Shown here: one piece after another, positions 47,401 to 59,189 of the stretch
Layout: each line of letters begins with the position of its first letter
How positions within the stretch are numbered: position 1 is the first letter of the stretch
Made by a program: the position numbers and the translations under genes
Assembly (NCBI RefSeq): GCF_014529535.1
Contig: NW_023504022.1
Location: 2,538,986 to 2,602,985 of the forward strand
DNA from: Bradysia coprophila
Lineage: Eukaryota > Arthropoda > Insecta > Diptera > Sciaridae
Direction: 5' to 3'
DNA: 64,000 bases
The notes under the pieces: model-generated
What the model was told of the DNA's origin: nothing
The model's database searches: none
Seen by the model: the letters and a program-made list of their open reading frames with translations, nothing else

Positions 47401-48611
47401 ACTATATTCGAAGGAATATCGACTATATTCGAGAATATCGACTATATTCGATAGAATATCGACTATGTTCGAGTATGCCGACAGTATTCGATAGTATATC
47501 GACTATATTCGAGAGAATAGCGACTATATTCGAGAATATCGACTATATTCGAGAGAATACTATATTCGAGAATATCGACTATATTCGAGAGAATATCGAC
47601 TATTTTCGATGGATTATCGACTATTTTCGATGGAATATCGACTATATTGGCTGGAATATCGACTATATTCGATAGAATATCGACTATGTTCGAGTATACC
47701 GACAGTATTCGATAGAATATCGACTATATTCAATAGAATATCGACTATATTCGATATAATATCGACTATGTTCGAGTATACCGACAGTATTCGATAGTAT
47801 ATAGACTATATTCGAGAGAATAGCGACTATATTCGAGAATATCGACTATATTCGAGAATACCGACTATATTCGAGAGAATATCGACTATATTCGATAGAA
47901 TATCGACTATATTCGAGAATATCGACTATATTCGAGAGATTATCAACTATGTTCGAGTATACCGACAGTATTCGAAAATATTCCGACTATATTCGATAGT
48001 ATATCGACTATATTTGAGTATACTTACCGTTTTCGATGTTATATCGACTATTCGAGAGCATACCGACTATATTCGAGTATACTGTCAGTATTCGAGATTA
48101 TATCGACTATATTCGAGAGAATATAGGCTATACTCGACTAAACCGACAGTATTCGAGTATATAGAGTATATTAGGGCGTATCGAAATCGACTGTGATTGG
48201 AAGATACAAAAGTTGTGACTAGAACGTAACCAGAATTCACTGTATACTAATAGGTACAACATCACAAATGTAAATACTATTATTATTTTTAGGGAATAGT
48301 TAGCGCCGCAGGCCGTGAAGAACATGGAAAAATAAAAAAGCGGGGTCGAGGGGCGGCAGCCCCCGCAAAGGGGGGTCAAGGGGGGAGTATCCCCCCTTGA
48401 ATGTTCGGGAGATTGTTATCATGTGTTATCATAAAATTCATATTATTTTTGTAAGAGAGTAATTTGTGTATTTAGTAATTTCTGACTCCAATTATTTGTG
48501 CTCTAGTCAGAAAGGTGTTAGTTATTTTTGTCATTAGTTATTTTTGTCGTTAGTTATAAAAAATTAGTTTTTTCGACACCAAGCCTATAAAAAATTAGTT
48601 TTTTCGACACC
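44454..48611. mobile_element. Inverted-repeat element with tandem TATTCGA satellite, two 2,064-bp units
   Basis: The insert has inverted ends (TCGAAATAACTAATTTTTTA and its complement) and is flanked by AAGCCGGTCAAGTT on both sides (44440-44453, 48612-48625; the true duplication may be 10-14 bp because the ends overlap it). Inside are two head-to-tail 2,064-bp units, apparently identical. Each begins TTCGGTCGAAATAAC, carries about 1.5 kb of 18-21-bp satellite (GAATATCGACTATATTCGA and variants) and ends in a GGGG-rich tract and GTTATTTTTGTC repeats. 7-residue repeat frames such as RISTIFD arise from the 21-bp period and are not proteins. 9-12-bp duplications suggest a Mutator-like element, but no transposase is seen. 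Confidence 0.85.
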
Positions 48612-48886
48612 AAGCCGGTCAAGTTATTGCAGAGTTCCCACTCCTCCTAAAACTCCTAAAATTCATAAAATGGTCCGAATCCTCCTAAAATCCTCCTAAA
48701 ACTCCTAAAATGAGACCCAAACTGAGATAATTTCAACAGCTTGTGGGTGATTATTAGGTACGTCTTCCTTTGGCTCGTGCATTGACTCAAAGGAATTTGT
48801 ATTCCGATAAACTAAGGTGCACCTAAAGCAAAAATGGAGTGATTTTTTACTTCTCGAATTCTTTGCATGTTCTCGAAAGAGTACTT

Positions 48887-49253
48887 TATGGTGATTAAAA
48901 ATTCCACACATTTGGATTTTTTGAGGTCATATTTTTTTGAAAATCGTATTTTTAGGCACGTGAACACAAAATTAGCATTTTCTACCACACGATACTATAT
49001 GGAAACGTACTCTAAACTTATTTCATAAGGGTGTAAAGAATTGAGAGATCGCTTCCAGACTTTATCGTCTTGAAATGACACCCTTGCAAAAAAAAAATCG
49101 TCGTGCGTTTCCACATAGTATCGTGTGGTAGAAAATGCCAATTTTGTGTTCACATGCCTAAAAATACGACTTTCAACTCAGTGAACATTACCATCAATTC
49201 TGAAAAAATATGACCTTAAAAAATCCAAATGTGTGGTACTTTTAATCACCATA
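48887..49253. repeat. Foldback element 1 nested in the hAT-like element
   Basis: TATGGTGATTAAAA at 48887 and, further in, TTTTCTACCACACGATACTA are inverted on the right side, ending at 49253; centre near 49043. Arms about 150 bp with scattered mismatches. Confidence 0.83.
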
Positions 49254-49570
49254 GGGTGCTGAGCGGTACTGAGTAATGGATTAAGTTGCTTCAAATATAT
49301 TGTCGAAAGCGTCTAAATGCTGTTTAGAAGATCACAAGTTTCATAACCATCCGAAAAATTCGAAGTTCAAAAATTGGAAAATAAGATTTTAGCAAAATTT
49401 CTCTACAAAATTTTATATACAACCGAATCGTTTTTCTTATTGGGATCGAAACAGAGCGAAAACTATGTATTTTAGCGAGAGTTTCTCTAAATACTTGGAA
49501 AAAGTGCAAGTATGGGAGTAGACATTTGTAAGTAAAAATTCATCAAAATAGCTCTGCTCATTCATTTATT

Positions 49571-50233
49571 GAACATCTCCGCAGTTGGTAAAATGGTGAT
49601 TTTTATCCGAATTTTTTGGCCGTCATAAACGATCGTCCCGGGCGAGAGTGGGCTCGTTGGAAAGCTGAGTTCAAGTAGTTTCGGGTCATGCCTAGTTTAA
49701 TTTAATTCATTGATATATGATTGCAAAAATCTGCAAGAAAAATTTTCAAAATCTGTGTGAACTTTAGACAGGTCTGGGCTGGTACTGATGACGCTTAATG
49801 GGAACCTAACATGCTAGTCGTAACATACATTGTCTAAGCTTTCCATTGATACCCCATTTGCAGTGCTGGTGATTGCTGGCGAGTTTTACGAGTAGCGGTT
49901 GTGCTAACATAAAATTCTGTTATGTCGGCAATCACCAGCACTACAAATGAGGTATCAATGGAAAGCTTAGACAATGTATGTTACGACTAGCATGTTAGGT
50001 TCCCATTAAGCGTCATCAGTACCAGCCCAGACCTGTCTAAAGTTCACACAGATTTTGAAAATTTTTCTTGCAGATTTTTGCAATCATATATCAATGAATT
50101 AAATTAAACTAGGCATGACCCGAAACTACTTGAACTCAGCTTTCCAACGAGCCCACTCTCGACCGGGACGATCGTTTATGACGGCCAAAAAATTCGGATA
50201 AAAATCACCATTTTACCAACTGCGGAGATGTTC
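49571..50233. repeat. Foldback element 2, arms about 305 bp
   Basis: GAACATCTCCGCAGTTGGTA at 49571 is inverted, almost perfectly, to 50233; loop of about 50 bp near 49905. Arms differ at only a few bases (for example CCCGGGCGAG versus CTCGACCGGG). No coding frame. Confidence 0.9.
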
Positions 50234-50794
50234 AACCAGCAACCAGGTGTGGCTAGAGACCGTGTGAGGCCTGTTTTAAGGTCTACTGGCAAAGACCTTT
50301 CAAACCATGTATATATCAATCCCAGGCGAAATGGGTCCGATTTTGGTAGGCGGCTTTTCAAAAGAATCCCTCTAAATGTTGAGCAAGAAAAATAAGAAAC
50401 GATTAGCATTTCGTGTATCGACACATTGTATTAATTTGAGGGCTCCTTGGATCGTGAGCTCGGAACTAAAAAGAATTAAATGTTTTTTGTTAAATCAAAT
50501 ACGAAGGACTTGCAATTTAACGTGGTTATTATTTAAATCCATCAAAACTTCGGATGATGTAATTTAGTGTGTAGAAAACGTAGTTTTAAAGTTGAAATTA
50601 TTCTGAATTAATTTTACTTTTATTTGATAAATTAACGAAACGCACACAAATGACAACGAGTAAACACAAAAACACGTATACTCATTTGAAAACATGTCAG
50701 CGATTTGGAAAGCTCCTAAAATTCTCATAAATTACGCACCAGAAAACCTCCTAAAATCCTAATTTTAGGAGGCGTCTAAAGTCGTGGGAACTCT

Positions 50795-52040
50795 GTTATT
50801 GCAACGTAAACCGTCCGTAAACCATGATGCCTTATCACTTAAACTCAAGGCAGAATTTGACCTGTGTTCACGCTCCGGGATATTGACCCTGAATGATCTC
50901 TTGAATCTGTAAGTTGGCGTGATTAAGTCACAGGGCATGTTCAGTTCTGGAGATTGATTTATCATTGTTTTCCACAGTTTTGAGTGACCGAAATTTGAAT
51001 CACTGTTAAGAAGGGAGGATTGTTTGAGTCGTAGAAGAGACGCGCGGGCAACAGATTCTATGTGGATGTGTAATGGTTCAAGGTTCAGTAGCGCTTCGAG
51101 CGCTGCGGTTGGAGTTGTCTTCATAGCAGAAGTGATACCTACGAGAGCTAGCCTTTGTAGTTTGCTCAGTTGAGTTTGTACAGTCTTAAGCTGACACCTT
51201 GGCCACCAAATAACGGCGGCATAGCAGAGCCTGGGTCTGACAATTGAAGTGTAGATCCAGTGAAGAACCTTAGGGCTGAGTCCCCAGTCGTTACCGAAAA
51301 GTCTACGACATTGCCACAGCGAAGCCGTGGCTCGTTGGATAACGTAATTCGTGTGGATAATCCAGTTAAGCTTTGAATCTAGTAAAACTCCCAAGAATTT
51401 CACGTATTCCGACAATTCAATTTCTTTGTGAAAAAATTTTGGTTTTTTAAAACCGATGACTTTTTTCTCACGAGTAAAAAGTATCAGTTTAGTTGGATTT
51501 GCCGTTTGTTCATTACTTTGACACCAGGATTCAATCAGTCTAAGTGCTGATTGCATTGCGTCTGATATCGTTGATACACAGATTCCTACTAGAAGTACTG
51601 AGAGGTCGTCAGCAAAACATTGAGAGTAATATCCTGAATCGTTTAGGAGTGTTAAAAGGCTGTCTTTAACTAGACAGTAAAGCAGAGGAGGAAGAATTCC
51701 ACCTTGGGGACATCCTTTAGTTACAAATACTTCAACTTTTAACGAGTTAAGGTAACAAGTTACGATGCGATCTTTGAGCATCTTCATGATCCATGCAGTA
51801 GTCGTATTGTCGATGCCGTGTTCGAGGCACGCTTTTTCAATGGCTTTAAATATCATATTGTTAAAAGCTCCATCTATATCGATGAAGCATCCGAGAGCGT
51901 ATTCATTTTGACTAAACGCTTTCTCTATCCTATGCGTAAGGTGATGCAGAGCTGCTTCTGTTGATTTGCCTGGCTGATAAGCAAATTGCCGAAAGTGTAA
52001 CTTGAACCGTTTAAGTACACCGTCTCTTAGGTGTCGCGAT
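50795..52040 (-). pseudogene. Non-LTR retrotransposon RT fragment (Jockey/I-type with RNase H)
   Basis: Open minus-strand frame from about 52037 to 50795. Motifs in order: FAYQPGKSTEAALH, FIDIDGAFNN (motif A), GCPQGGILPPLLY (motif B, P where S is usual), QCFADD (motif C), YVKFLGVLLDSKLNW (thumb), then ALVGITSAMKTTPTAALEAL and ASWFTDG, the start of an RNase H domain. RNase H after RT points to an I, LOA or R1-type clade. The 5' part (endonuclease, gag) is missing, and the RNase H is broken by the 2.16-kb hAT-like insertion; its continuation is at 44398-44453. The frame itself has no internal stop, so the insertion is fairly recent. Confidence 0.9.
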
Positions 52041-52589
52041 CACTCCATTATTATTATAAGTAAAAAGAGCTATGACCATTTCAGCCCATTATGTCCTTTT
52101 TTATGATCAGTTCTAAAATATATTGGGCTGGGACTGTAAAAATCGAATTGGATTTGGTTCATTTTTCAAAAATAGACATGGGACTGATGTGGTTGAAGCC
52201 CGGTCTGAGCTGAACAATTTGAGACGGTCTGATTATATTCGGTCGAACATGAAGTATACGTACCGAGCATTTGAATTGAATTTAAAGCCCAATTTGCGTG
52301 AAAATGACTCTGCACTCTACTTTCGTGAAGTAATAAAAAAAGTAGATTTTTCCAGCAAAGAACAAATATTTTATTTCCGTTTAATTGGTGAGGAATAATA
52401 TTAGTTAGGTTTCAGGTAGAGATGAATCAAGATGTTCAGATTTTTTCCTAGCAACTATTTTCGATAACATTTTCTTTCTAAGTAAGCAAAGAATTACAAA
52501 GTCTTTGTAACAAAGACAGCACGAATAGCAAATTGAATCGTCTACAAAAACTTTTAAGAATCGTAAAATGCTTCCGAAAGAGACACTCA
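52041..52589. other. Junction region, one unassigned frame
   Basis: A 91-codon open frame at 52123-52398 (+), starting MGWDCKNRIGFGSFF, has mixed, protein-like composition but no motif I recognise. It could be the N-terminal part of the degenerate hAT transposase downstream or chance. No start or splice evidence. Confidence 0.3.
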
Positions 52590-53955
52590 ATAAGGAAAAG
52601 AAAGTTCTCACTGCGAAGATTGTAGAGTTTTGTGCTCTAGATGTCACGCCCTTCGAAATTATAACGGGAAAAGATTTCATCAAATTTTGCGCAACATTTC
52701 ATATCAGTAGGTGCAGAACATGATGTCATAGATGTGAGTAACGTCCTGCCACATCCGACAACCATTTCTAGGAACGTATCAGATATAAAACTTAAGAAAC
52801 TGTTTCCCATCGTTAAAAAAGCATTGAAAAACGGTGAATGTGCAGCAAGAAGCAGTGGTACGACGACCACGAAAAGAACAATTACTTAACAATGACCATT
52901 TACTTCTTCGACGAAGATTTTATTCTTCACCACCGTGGTCTAAAACACACCTTTTTGATCCGTGGTTTGTATACTATTTTTCTTCCTGGAGTACCAAAGT
53001 CACATTCCGAACAAAACATAACAACATACCGGTGCAAAAGCATTCCATATTAATGCCGAAAGTAATCCGTATGAATGCCTAAAGAAGTCCGTTCCGTGTG
53101 CATGTATTCTCACAAATGTCGAAAAATAAGCAATCAGTAGGAATGCCGAAAGACATCCGAATGAATGCCGAAAGCAGTCCGTATGAATGCTGAAAGCAAT
53201 CCTTATGAATGCATTGTCACAAAACACTAAAAACATTACATTCGCGTACATACAACAACTTGACACATTTGGGAAAGAATAAAGATAGGATCGAAAATGA
53301 CATAAGCGGGAATGAAAATTGAGAGAAAATAGTAGGGGAGAATGTTGCTCTTTCGGTACTAAATTTGGTGAGTGAATGTGACGGTTTTGGTACTACAGGA
53401 AGAAAAAGATTTTTTTGCCATGTCAATGGTGACCGATAAAGGAGGAAATGTGGTTTGTGCTTTTTAGGGCAGAAAATTCAACAGAAAAAATTGTGTAGGT
53501 CATGTCGGTCATGTCCTAAACAGAATATTAGCAAATGCTTTTGAAAAACACGTTCCAATCGAAGTTGAAACTTTAATTGATAACTGCAAAGCGTCATTTT
53601 AAACAAAGTTCTAAGTTAAACGAATTGCCATTCACGGTCAAGCAAGAAACAGAATCGAGATGGAATTCAAAGCTAACACTTTTATCTTCCAATCTAAGCA
53701 AACTAAGCAGTACGACCATATAATGTCTTTGCTAACGGAAACGCAGCGTAACATCTGATCATTTCGAGTGGATTTGGGGAATGCGATTATAAGATTCTTA
53801 GAACCTTTTAAAGAAGCCAGTGATCATTTAGAAGGAGAGAATTATCCTACTTTCAACTTAATTTTTTTGTGGCGTGTAGAAATATTGAAACATCTGACTG
53901 ATGGACAGTTTATTGGACCGGTTAAGACTCTCGCTAAATATGCTTTGAAGTAGCA
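52590..53955 (+). pseudogene. Degenerate hAT transposase
   Basis: Read across frameshifts and stops, hAT blocks appear in the right order: ALDVTPFEIITGKDF, VLPHPTTISRNVSDIKLKKL, IVKKALKNGECAA, NNYLTMTIYFFDEDFILHHR, MVTDKGGNVV, HVGHVLNRILANAFEK, TVKQETESRWNSKL and AIIRFLEPFKEASDHLEGEN YPTF. These match the catalytic core and insertion domain of hAT transposases. Many frame changes and a tandem-repeat insert (53050-53220) make it inactive. No ends with an 8-bp duplication found. A related active copy elsewhere in the genome could have moved the many hAT-type MITEs here. Confidence 0.85.
53050..53220. repeat. ATGCCGAAAG tandem repeat in the hAT pseudogene
   Basis: About five to six units of a 22-24-bp word (ATGCCGAAAGTAATCCGTAT and variants), partly separated by unique sequence, inserted within the transposase remnant. 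Confidence 0.8.
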
Positions 53956-54417
53956 CTCAACAAAATGGTAGACTTTAGCCAGAACAGATATTGGCTATGT
54001 TTTGCGATAGCAATCAGTCTTTTATTTTTCTTCATATTTTCATGCCAACGTGAATTTGAAGATGTAGACTACTGGCCTAGTCAACAGCTTCCGCTGAGTG
54101 CTTCAACATATACGATATTTCTAACTAACTTGAGAATGTCCACATATTTATGTTTCCATTTCCATGCTGAGATTTTTAGGATATTCACTTACACTTTGTT
54201 CCATAACTTTTCTAAAAAGTATCTAAAGATGTCAGTGGAGAAGAAGAGCAATTATACTCCTGATGCATGAAAAAAGCCAAACTAGACAAGCACTTAAGAG
54301 TCAATTTGCCAAAACTTCGAACAACTTAAAAACAAGCCATCGGCGATTTTTGAAGGGCATATAGTAATTGAATCAGGGGACCCTTCTGAGTCATTTACAA
54401 CAAAAAAAAACCTCGAA

Positions 54418-56160
54418 GTAGTTATGTTTTCACGCCAGAAATCATGAAAAATTGTACTGAGCGAGGGTGACGAAAATAGGTTTTGTTGCTTATCTGAAAT
54501 TATGGTGGTTGGTAGAGGTGTTGAGGGCGAATACCTTTAAAAAATTTCGACATTTTTTCGTGTATGTGGTGGTGCAGCTGCTTTAGGACGGAAAAATTCC
54601 AACTTTTGGAGTGTTCAAAAAAAATTACAATGATAGACTTGGAAGATATGGGTGTCGTTGGGTAGGTAGTGACCTCTACTATCCATGACACCATGATCCT
54701 ACCGCGGCTTGACTTTTGTTGACCTTCAATTTTGATTGAAGTGTACTAACACAAATTTCTGTAGATTTCTAATTGTTTTCGCGACAATTTTATTTTTCTG
54801 ACTTATGAGACAATTTTAAGTCAGGGCTGGAGTTACTGTCACCTTACGCTTCGGGAAATTTCGTTCAGGACCTATAAAATTTGAAAAAAAAATCCAACTA
54901 ATTCAATTGTGTCATACGTTCCTCGGGTCATACAAATTTAAAACGAAATGACTAGAAGGTTTCCTTGACCGCCGCGACATTTCCTCCATGAATAGTCATG
55001 CTCAGACGTTGATGAGGAAACAATCTTACATGAATTGTCATGAGCTGATGTGTTCAATCCTAGAGATGTGCGGTTTTTTATTTCAGAAATACAACTCTCT
55101 CTCTCTCTCTCAAGAGAAGGATTAGGATGAGTTCACTTTTCATGTGCTGGATTCTCTCATGTGCTGGCGTACCAGTAATTGAACTGAGACAGATGAAGAC
55201 TTTCACGTTAAAGGCTTTTGTTTAATTTATTTTTTTGTATAAGTTACTGACTTTGAATTATCGTCGTAGAGCATTTGTATAAGGAGCGATCCTTTTTGTT
55301 CTGAATTAATAAACCAAATTGAAATTGAAATTTTGATACCGACTAGAATTTTGTTTAAAAATTGTACGGTCAAAATAGGACGACGGTCGTACTAGGGTCA
55401 CGTACGCAATAGATATACGGGTTCGTACGGGGATCAGTCGCAGCAAACGCTCCGACTGTTGCAAACGCTGTTCTGATGGCTCGTTTTTATTAGTAAAGTG
55501 TCTGGGGTACATTTCTAGTCCATAGCCGATCGAGAGACTCTTTTTGAAAAATGTCTATTTTCATAAATTTTTCTCATAGCTGCGAAGCCTTTTTGACTAT
55601 TGGAACATGGAACTTGGTGTAACGATCCAGAATGAACATTTCTATTTTTAAAACATTGCTAGGCACCCCAGAATTACATACATTTTGTTTCTGTTGCGAT
55701 TTGGCAGATGAAGTGGTTTTGCGATCATCTTTATATCGAACATTTTAGCTTGATTATTGTGATTATTATGGGATTATTTTGAAGTTGGTGACCCCTCGAT
55801 CAAACCTATCGTAGAGATAGAGTCCCGTATTTATAAGTAGGAAAAAAATGACGAAGAAAATTTGTACTAAAATTAAGTTAATTTCTTTTCAGATAACATC
55901 TTTTACATCGTTTACGAAGGAAACAATTTTTTGTTACTTTTTATTTTTAAGTTAGACATTTAAGACAATAGGTTTGTTCCATCGTTCGGTAAAAACGATT
56001 TTTGGAAAGCTGAAAACGAACGAGATCATAACCTAAGCATGTGGGACAATTAGTTTTTAGAATTTTCTAATTCCGGTAACAATCAACTTTCTGTGAAATC
56101 GATACTAATGAGAAACACATCATATCGATTTCGCAGGGAGTTGATTGTTCAATTAACTCA
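54418..56160. repeat. 1.75-kb duplicated block (partner 62227-64000)
   Basis: Starts GTAGTTATGTTTTCACGCCA and runs nearly identically with 62227 onwards in the same orientation, with a handful of small indels. It includes the 3' end of the GTACGGGG element (GTACGGGGATCAGTCGCAGC near 55425) plus about 670 bp beyond, so it is more than one transposon. A hairpin AACAATCAACTTTCTGTGAA with inverted partner lies at the right end. No protein recognised. Confidence 0.88.
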
Positions 56161-57059
56161 TTCCGAATAGTTATTTATGCTGTACGTTGAGAAGATGTGA
56201 AGTGACAAAAACAACCCCATTTCTCAACGTGTTGCATACAACGTTTTCTGCAACCATCTGCGAAAATTGAACTTTTGCAAAACTCTAAGACTTTGCCGAA
56301 AAAACCAACCTTCCATCTGCCACAGTTCCCGAGATAAGTCTAAAAACTGATAGTGACCAAATTTTTCCCGCTGCCCAACCATACCACGATTTTAGGAACC
56401 AACCTAGTGGAAGTTAATACTTAACATACAAATTGGCTTTTATATGGCATTTGTATGAAGACTTTGGAGAGCTCTAGCTCCCAAGATATGGATTTTTTCC
56501 AACTTTTGAAAATTCCATTCTTATTTTTGGGCCATTATTAGCCTACAAGCAAAATTTCAGGAAAATCTATAGAAACATTTAGGAGTTACTGGATCCACTT
56601 TTCCAAAGGAACTAAGTAACTAACTAACGTAGGCGATTTTCATTATCTGAAAATTCGAGATTTTGTTTATTTTCATACAAAAATCAATATTTCGAAGTTC
56701 AATATCTCGACCAATTTTGAAGCTGCAGTAACGTGTGATAGCTCGTTGAACTCGTATGGATTCCGAGATTCCAGATATCCTAGTTTGAGGGTCGTTGGAG
56801 TTAAGGGGGAGTAAGTAAAAAAGTTGCTGTAAATATGCTCCGCCGTCCTCAAAATTTTTTTTGTTAAAACATTTTTGGTAGTGGACTTGCGTCACGCCCG
56901 CTTACTAACGTGCGCGCATGATAATTTAACGACAATTCAGTTAGAAAACAAATAAAATTGGAAACATTATTTTGGATTGAATTTTCTCATTTTGTTTTCT
57001 TTCGAAACTCGCGCGAAATTCGTAATTAATTGGCTCACACTTCTATCAAAATTGTGGTC
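56161..57059. other. Intergenic stretch, nothing recognised
   Basis: No coding frame with motifs or splice context and no clear repeat boundaries. Confidence 0.45.
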
Positions 57060-57435
57060 CCATAATGTGACATGACCTGTTTCAAATTTAACTTGACCTG
57101 ACCTGACCTGTTTCAACTTTGACCTGAAATAACATGAATAGACTTGATTCATTTTACATATTCTTTTTGATTTTCTAAAATTATCTTTTTTGTCTCGCAG
57201 TTTCATTTGTATTTCAGGCGTATTTATATATTCAAAGTTACACGTTTTACATATGTTATAGTAAAAATTAGTAAAGATCAGATCAGGTCAGGTCAAGATA
57301 AATTCAGGTCAGGTCAGATCTCCGAATTTCATGTTCAGTTCAAACCAGGTCGGGTCAAAATGTATCAGGTCAGGCTCAGGTCGAATCAGGTTTCAGGTTT
57401 TTAAGGTCAGGTTTCAGGTGGACCTGACCTGTTCC
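57060..57435. repeat. ACCTG/CAGGT opposed-repeat element
   Basis: The left 70 bp is built of ACCTG and TGACCTG words, and the right 170 bp of the complement CAGGTCA words (more than a dozen); the middle is AT-rich. This is the same plan as the ACCCG element at 10977-11492, so it is probably a hAT-like insertion with clustered binding motifs. TSD not resolved. Confidence 0.65.
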
Positions 57436-57440
57436 GAGCC

Positions 57441-57717
57441 TTAATTTGGGTGACGTACGACGTATGCATTATCTTTTTTTTGCTGGTTTACTGGTGGCTT
57501 TACTTTTCATCACAAGTGACGAAAAGTAACTACATTTCATCACTAATAAGCAGCCAAGTAAATATAATCTGCTGAACCGTTAGCATCGTTTTAAAAGTGT
57601 CAACTCAACCGAGCCGAATTGCTTGCAGAGATGCACTAACTTAATTACTCAAAAAAAAACAGATTTTCACCAAAACTGTGCGAATTAATACAAAAGTAAC
57701 GCGATACTGAATTTTTC
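57441..57717. repeat. 280-bp repeat, copy B of 40552-40832
   Basis: See the copy at 40552. Here it runs straight into a sequence (ATTCAATGAATGGACTATGC) whose partner in copy A lies 2.2 kb further on, beyond ALKBH1. Confidence 0.85.
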
Positions 57718-58846
57718 ATTCAATGAATGGACTATGCTGATTGAATTAATAGTTTCATGCTTGCTAAGGGAGCTGAAAATAGAAAATGTCAATTTAAGAG
57801 GGGACTGACACCTGTTCCAATAGTGTTATGATGAAAGTGAAGAAGATATTTTGACAAGTACCCCAAGGCAAGTTAAAATAAACTGGTCTTCTGTCCTCTC
57901 GCTCTCAACATACCACGTTGAAAGAGAAGCAAATACTTTGACAAGTACCCCAAGGCGAGTTATAATAGCTAGTCTTCGGTTTTCTCGCTCTGATCATAAC
58001 AGTCTATTTAGGCCCATGAAGTTATAGGTCTGTTCCAAGGTTATTTCAGCTGTCAAAACGTCATCCATATTCCATAAAGCCATAACCAAAAAGTTATTGT
58101 TGACAAATGAATGGAACAGACCTATCATTACAGTCAGTGTACATTCATTGAACTCAATACGTAACACAGAAAAGTACTTTAATAATGTTGAGCATCAGGC
58201 CATTAACGTCGGAACAATATCGGAAGAAGAGGAGTGAAGCTGTTTCAGGTGGTCTACTGCATTGTTAATTATACATCTGCACTTCAGAACATATCGTTCA
58301 TGATTTGGTGAACCTCGTCTACTAAAGTAGATCAGGTGACAAATAGTGTTCTAATGGTGAATCTCTCAGGAGATCTACAAGCATACGGTTACGGTACTCT
58401 CTTACATTAGAAACTAAATAACTTAGTTAGTCGGACTGTGTATACAATTGACAATCGAGGGAGAGTCATTTTCCACTTACGCGTGATTGGCCTAGCGTAA
58501 TCTAGGAGGCATAGCGATTATAATACATCGCTTGCTGGGTGTAGTGAAGTCGGTGAAGATTTCCTTGAAAGAATGACAAATTCACCTATCGTGGCGATTA
58601 TCGTTGCTATGATGATGTGATGAGTATTTGTTGCATGTAAAGTCATTAACAATGTCAAACAGCCGTGATTTTCCTGGCACAGCCTGAGAGAGCTGGCAAC
58701 ACCTTTCAACATGACATAGAAAATGCCATCTCAAAAGTAAAACAGGCAGACTGTCAACACTGTCAATCTGTCATCATGAAAGGTGAATCATTTTTGTCAA
58801 TTTTTGTGTTTGCTAGTGGTAAATCGTTGATTGTCGAAATCTGTAA
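57718..58846. other. Upstream region of copy B of the duplicated locus
   Basis: 57718-57825 matches 43075-43175 of copy A; the match then stops and resumes at about 58810. The 980 bp between is absent from copy A and includes a MITE at 58024-58128 (ends TAGGTCTGTTCCA). No ALKBH1-like sequence is present here. Confidence 0.65.
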
Positions 58847-59189
58847 ATGCGTAACCGTCAATACTGTGGCTGCATAAACCGAATAACAATTCGTTTGTCA
58901 ATTATTTCGGTCATGTTTTTGACTTACCTCAACTAACCTCAACTCTGTTACATAATTTGGTGTCCCAATGCATTGACGAAGAACAAATTTTCCGCTTGAT
59001 TTTCCAGGTTTCCTGAAAGTGTTAAAGAAATATAGCGTCGTCGTCATATTTCCCACATTCACGGCGTCAACAATTTACGCCGACTGGTCGCATACAAAAC
59101 AGTGGAAAGCGTCCAAGATTCAACCACAAACAAACGTCCATTTATCGTCCAGTCGGCCGTTTATCGTCGTAAGCAATGGCTTCGAATAA
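58847..59189 (+). CDS. Candidate two-exon microprotein gene, copy B (61 aa)
   Basis: Exon 1 ATGC (58847-58850); intron 58851-59007 (GTAACC donor, TTTTCCAG acceptor); exon 2 59008-59189. It gives 61 aa starting MRFLKVLKKYSVVVIF and continuing FTASTIYADWSHTKQWKASK, then a less distinctive tail. A basic N-terminus followed by one hydrophobic stretch (about residues 11-25) and a polar, aromatic segment would suit a small single-pass membrane protein, for example of the inner mitochondrial membrane; this is inference and I do not recognise the family. Coding status rests on the in-frame splice, its conservation in copy A, and mostly synonymous differences between copies. Its stop (59187-59189) lies downstream of the next gene's ATG (59176), so both frames overlap by 14 nt and would share one transcript. 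RNA evidence is needed for the 4-nt first coding exon. Confidence 0.55.

Larger units (their letters stand above)
48631..50794. mobile_element. 2.16-kb hAT-like non-autonomous element
   Basis: Ends AGAGTTCCCAC and its complement, flanked by a perfect 8-bp duplication GTTATTGC (48623-48630, 50795-50802). Repeats of CTCCTAAAA cluster just inside both ends, like subterminal transposase-binding sites. No transposase. It carries two foldback elements (48887-49253 and 49571-50233) and repeat pieces shared with 39.6 kb and 60.2 kb. It interrupts the RNase H region of a non-LTR element. Confidence 0.87.

Noticed and set aside
52123..52398. 91-codon frame near the hAT pseudogene
   Set aside because: No recognisable motif and no link to the transposase blocks; listed only as an unassigned frame.
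53965..54270. 101-codon frame with a hydrophobic N-terminus
   Set aside because: Follows the hAT remnant in AT-rich DNA; the hydrophobic run looks compositional and nothing supports a gene.
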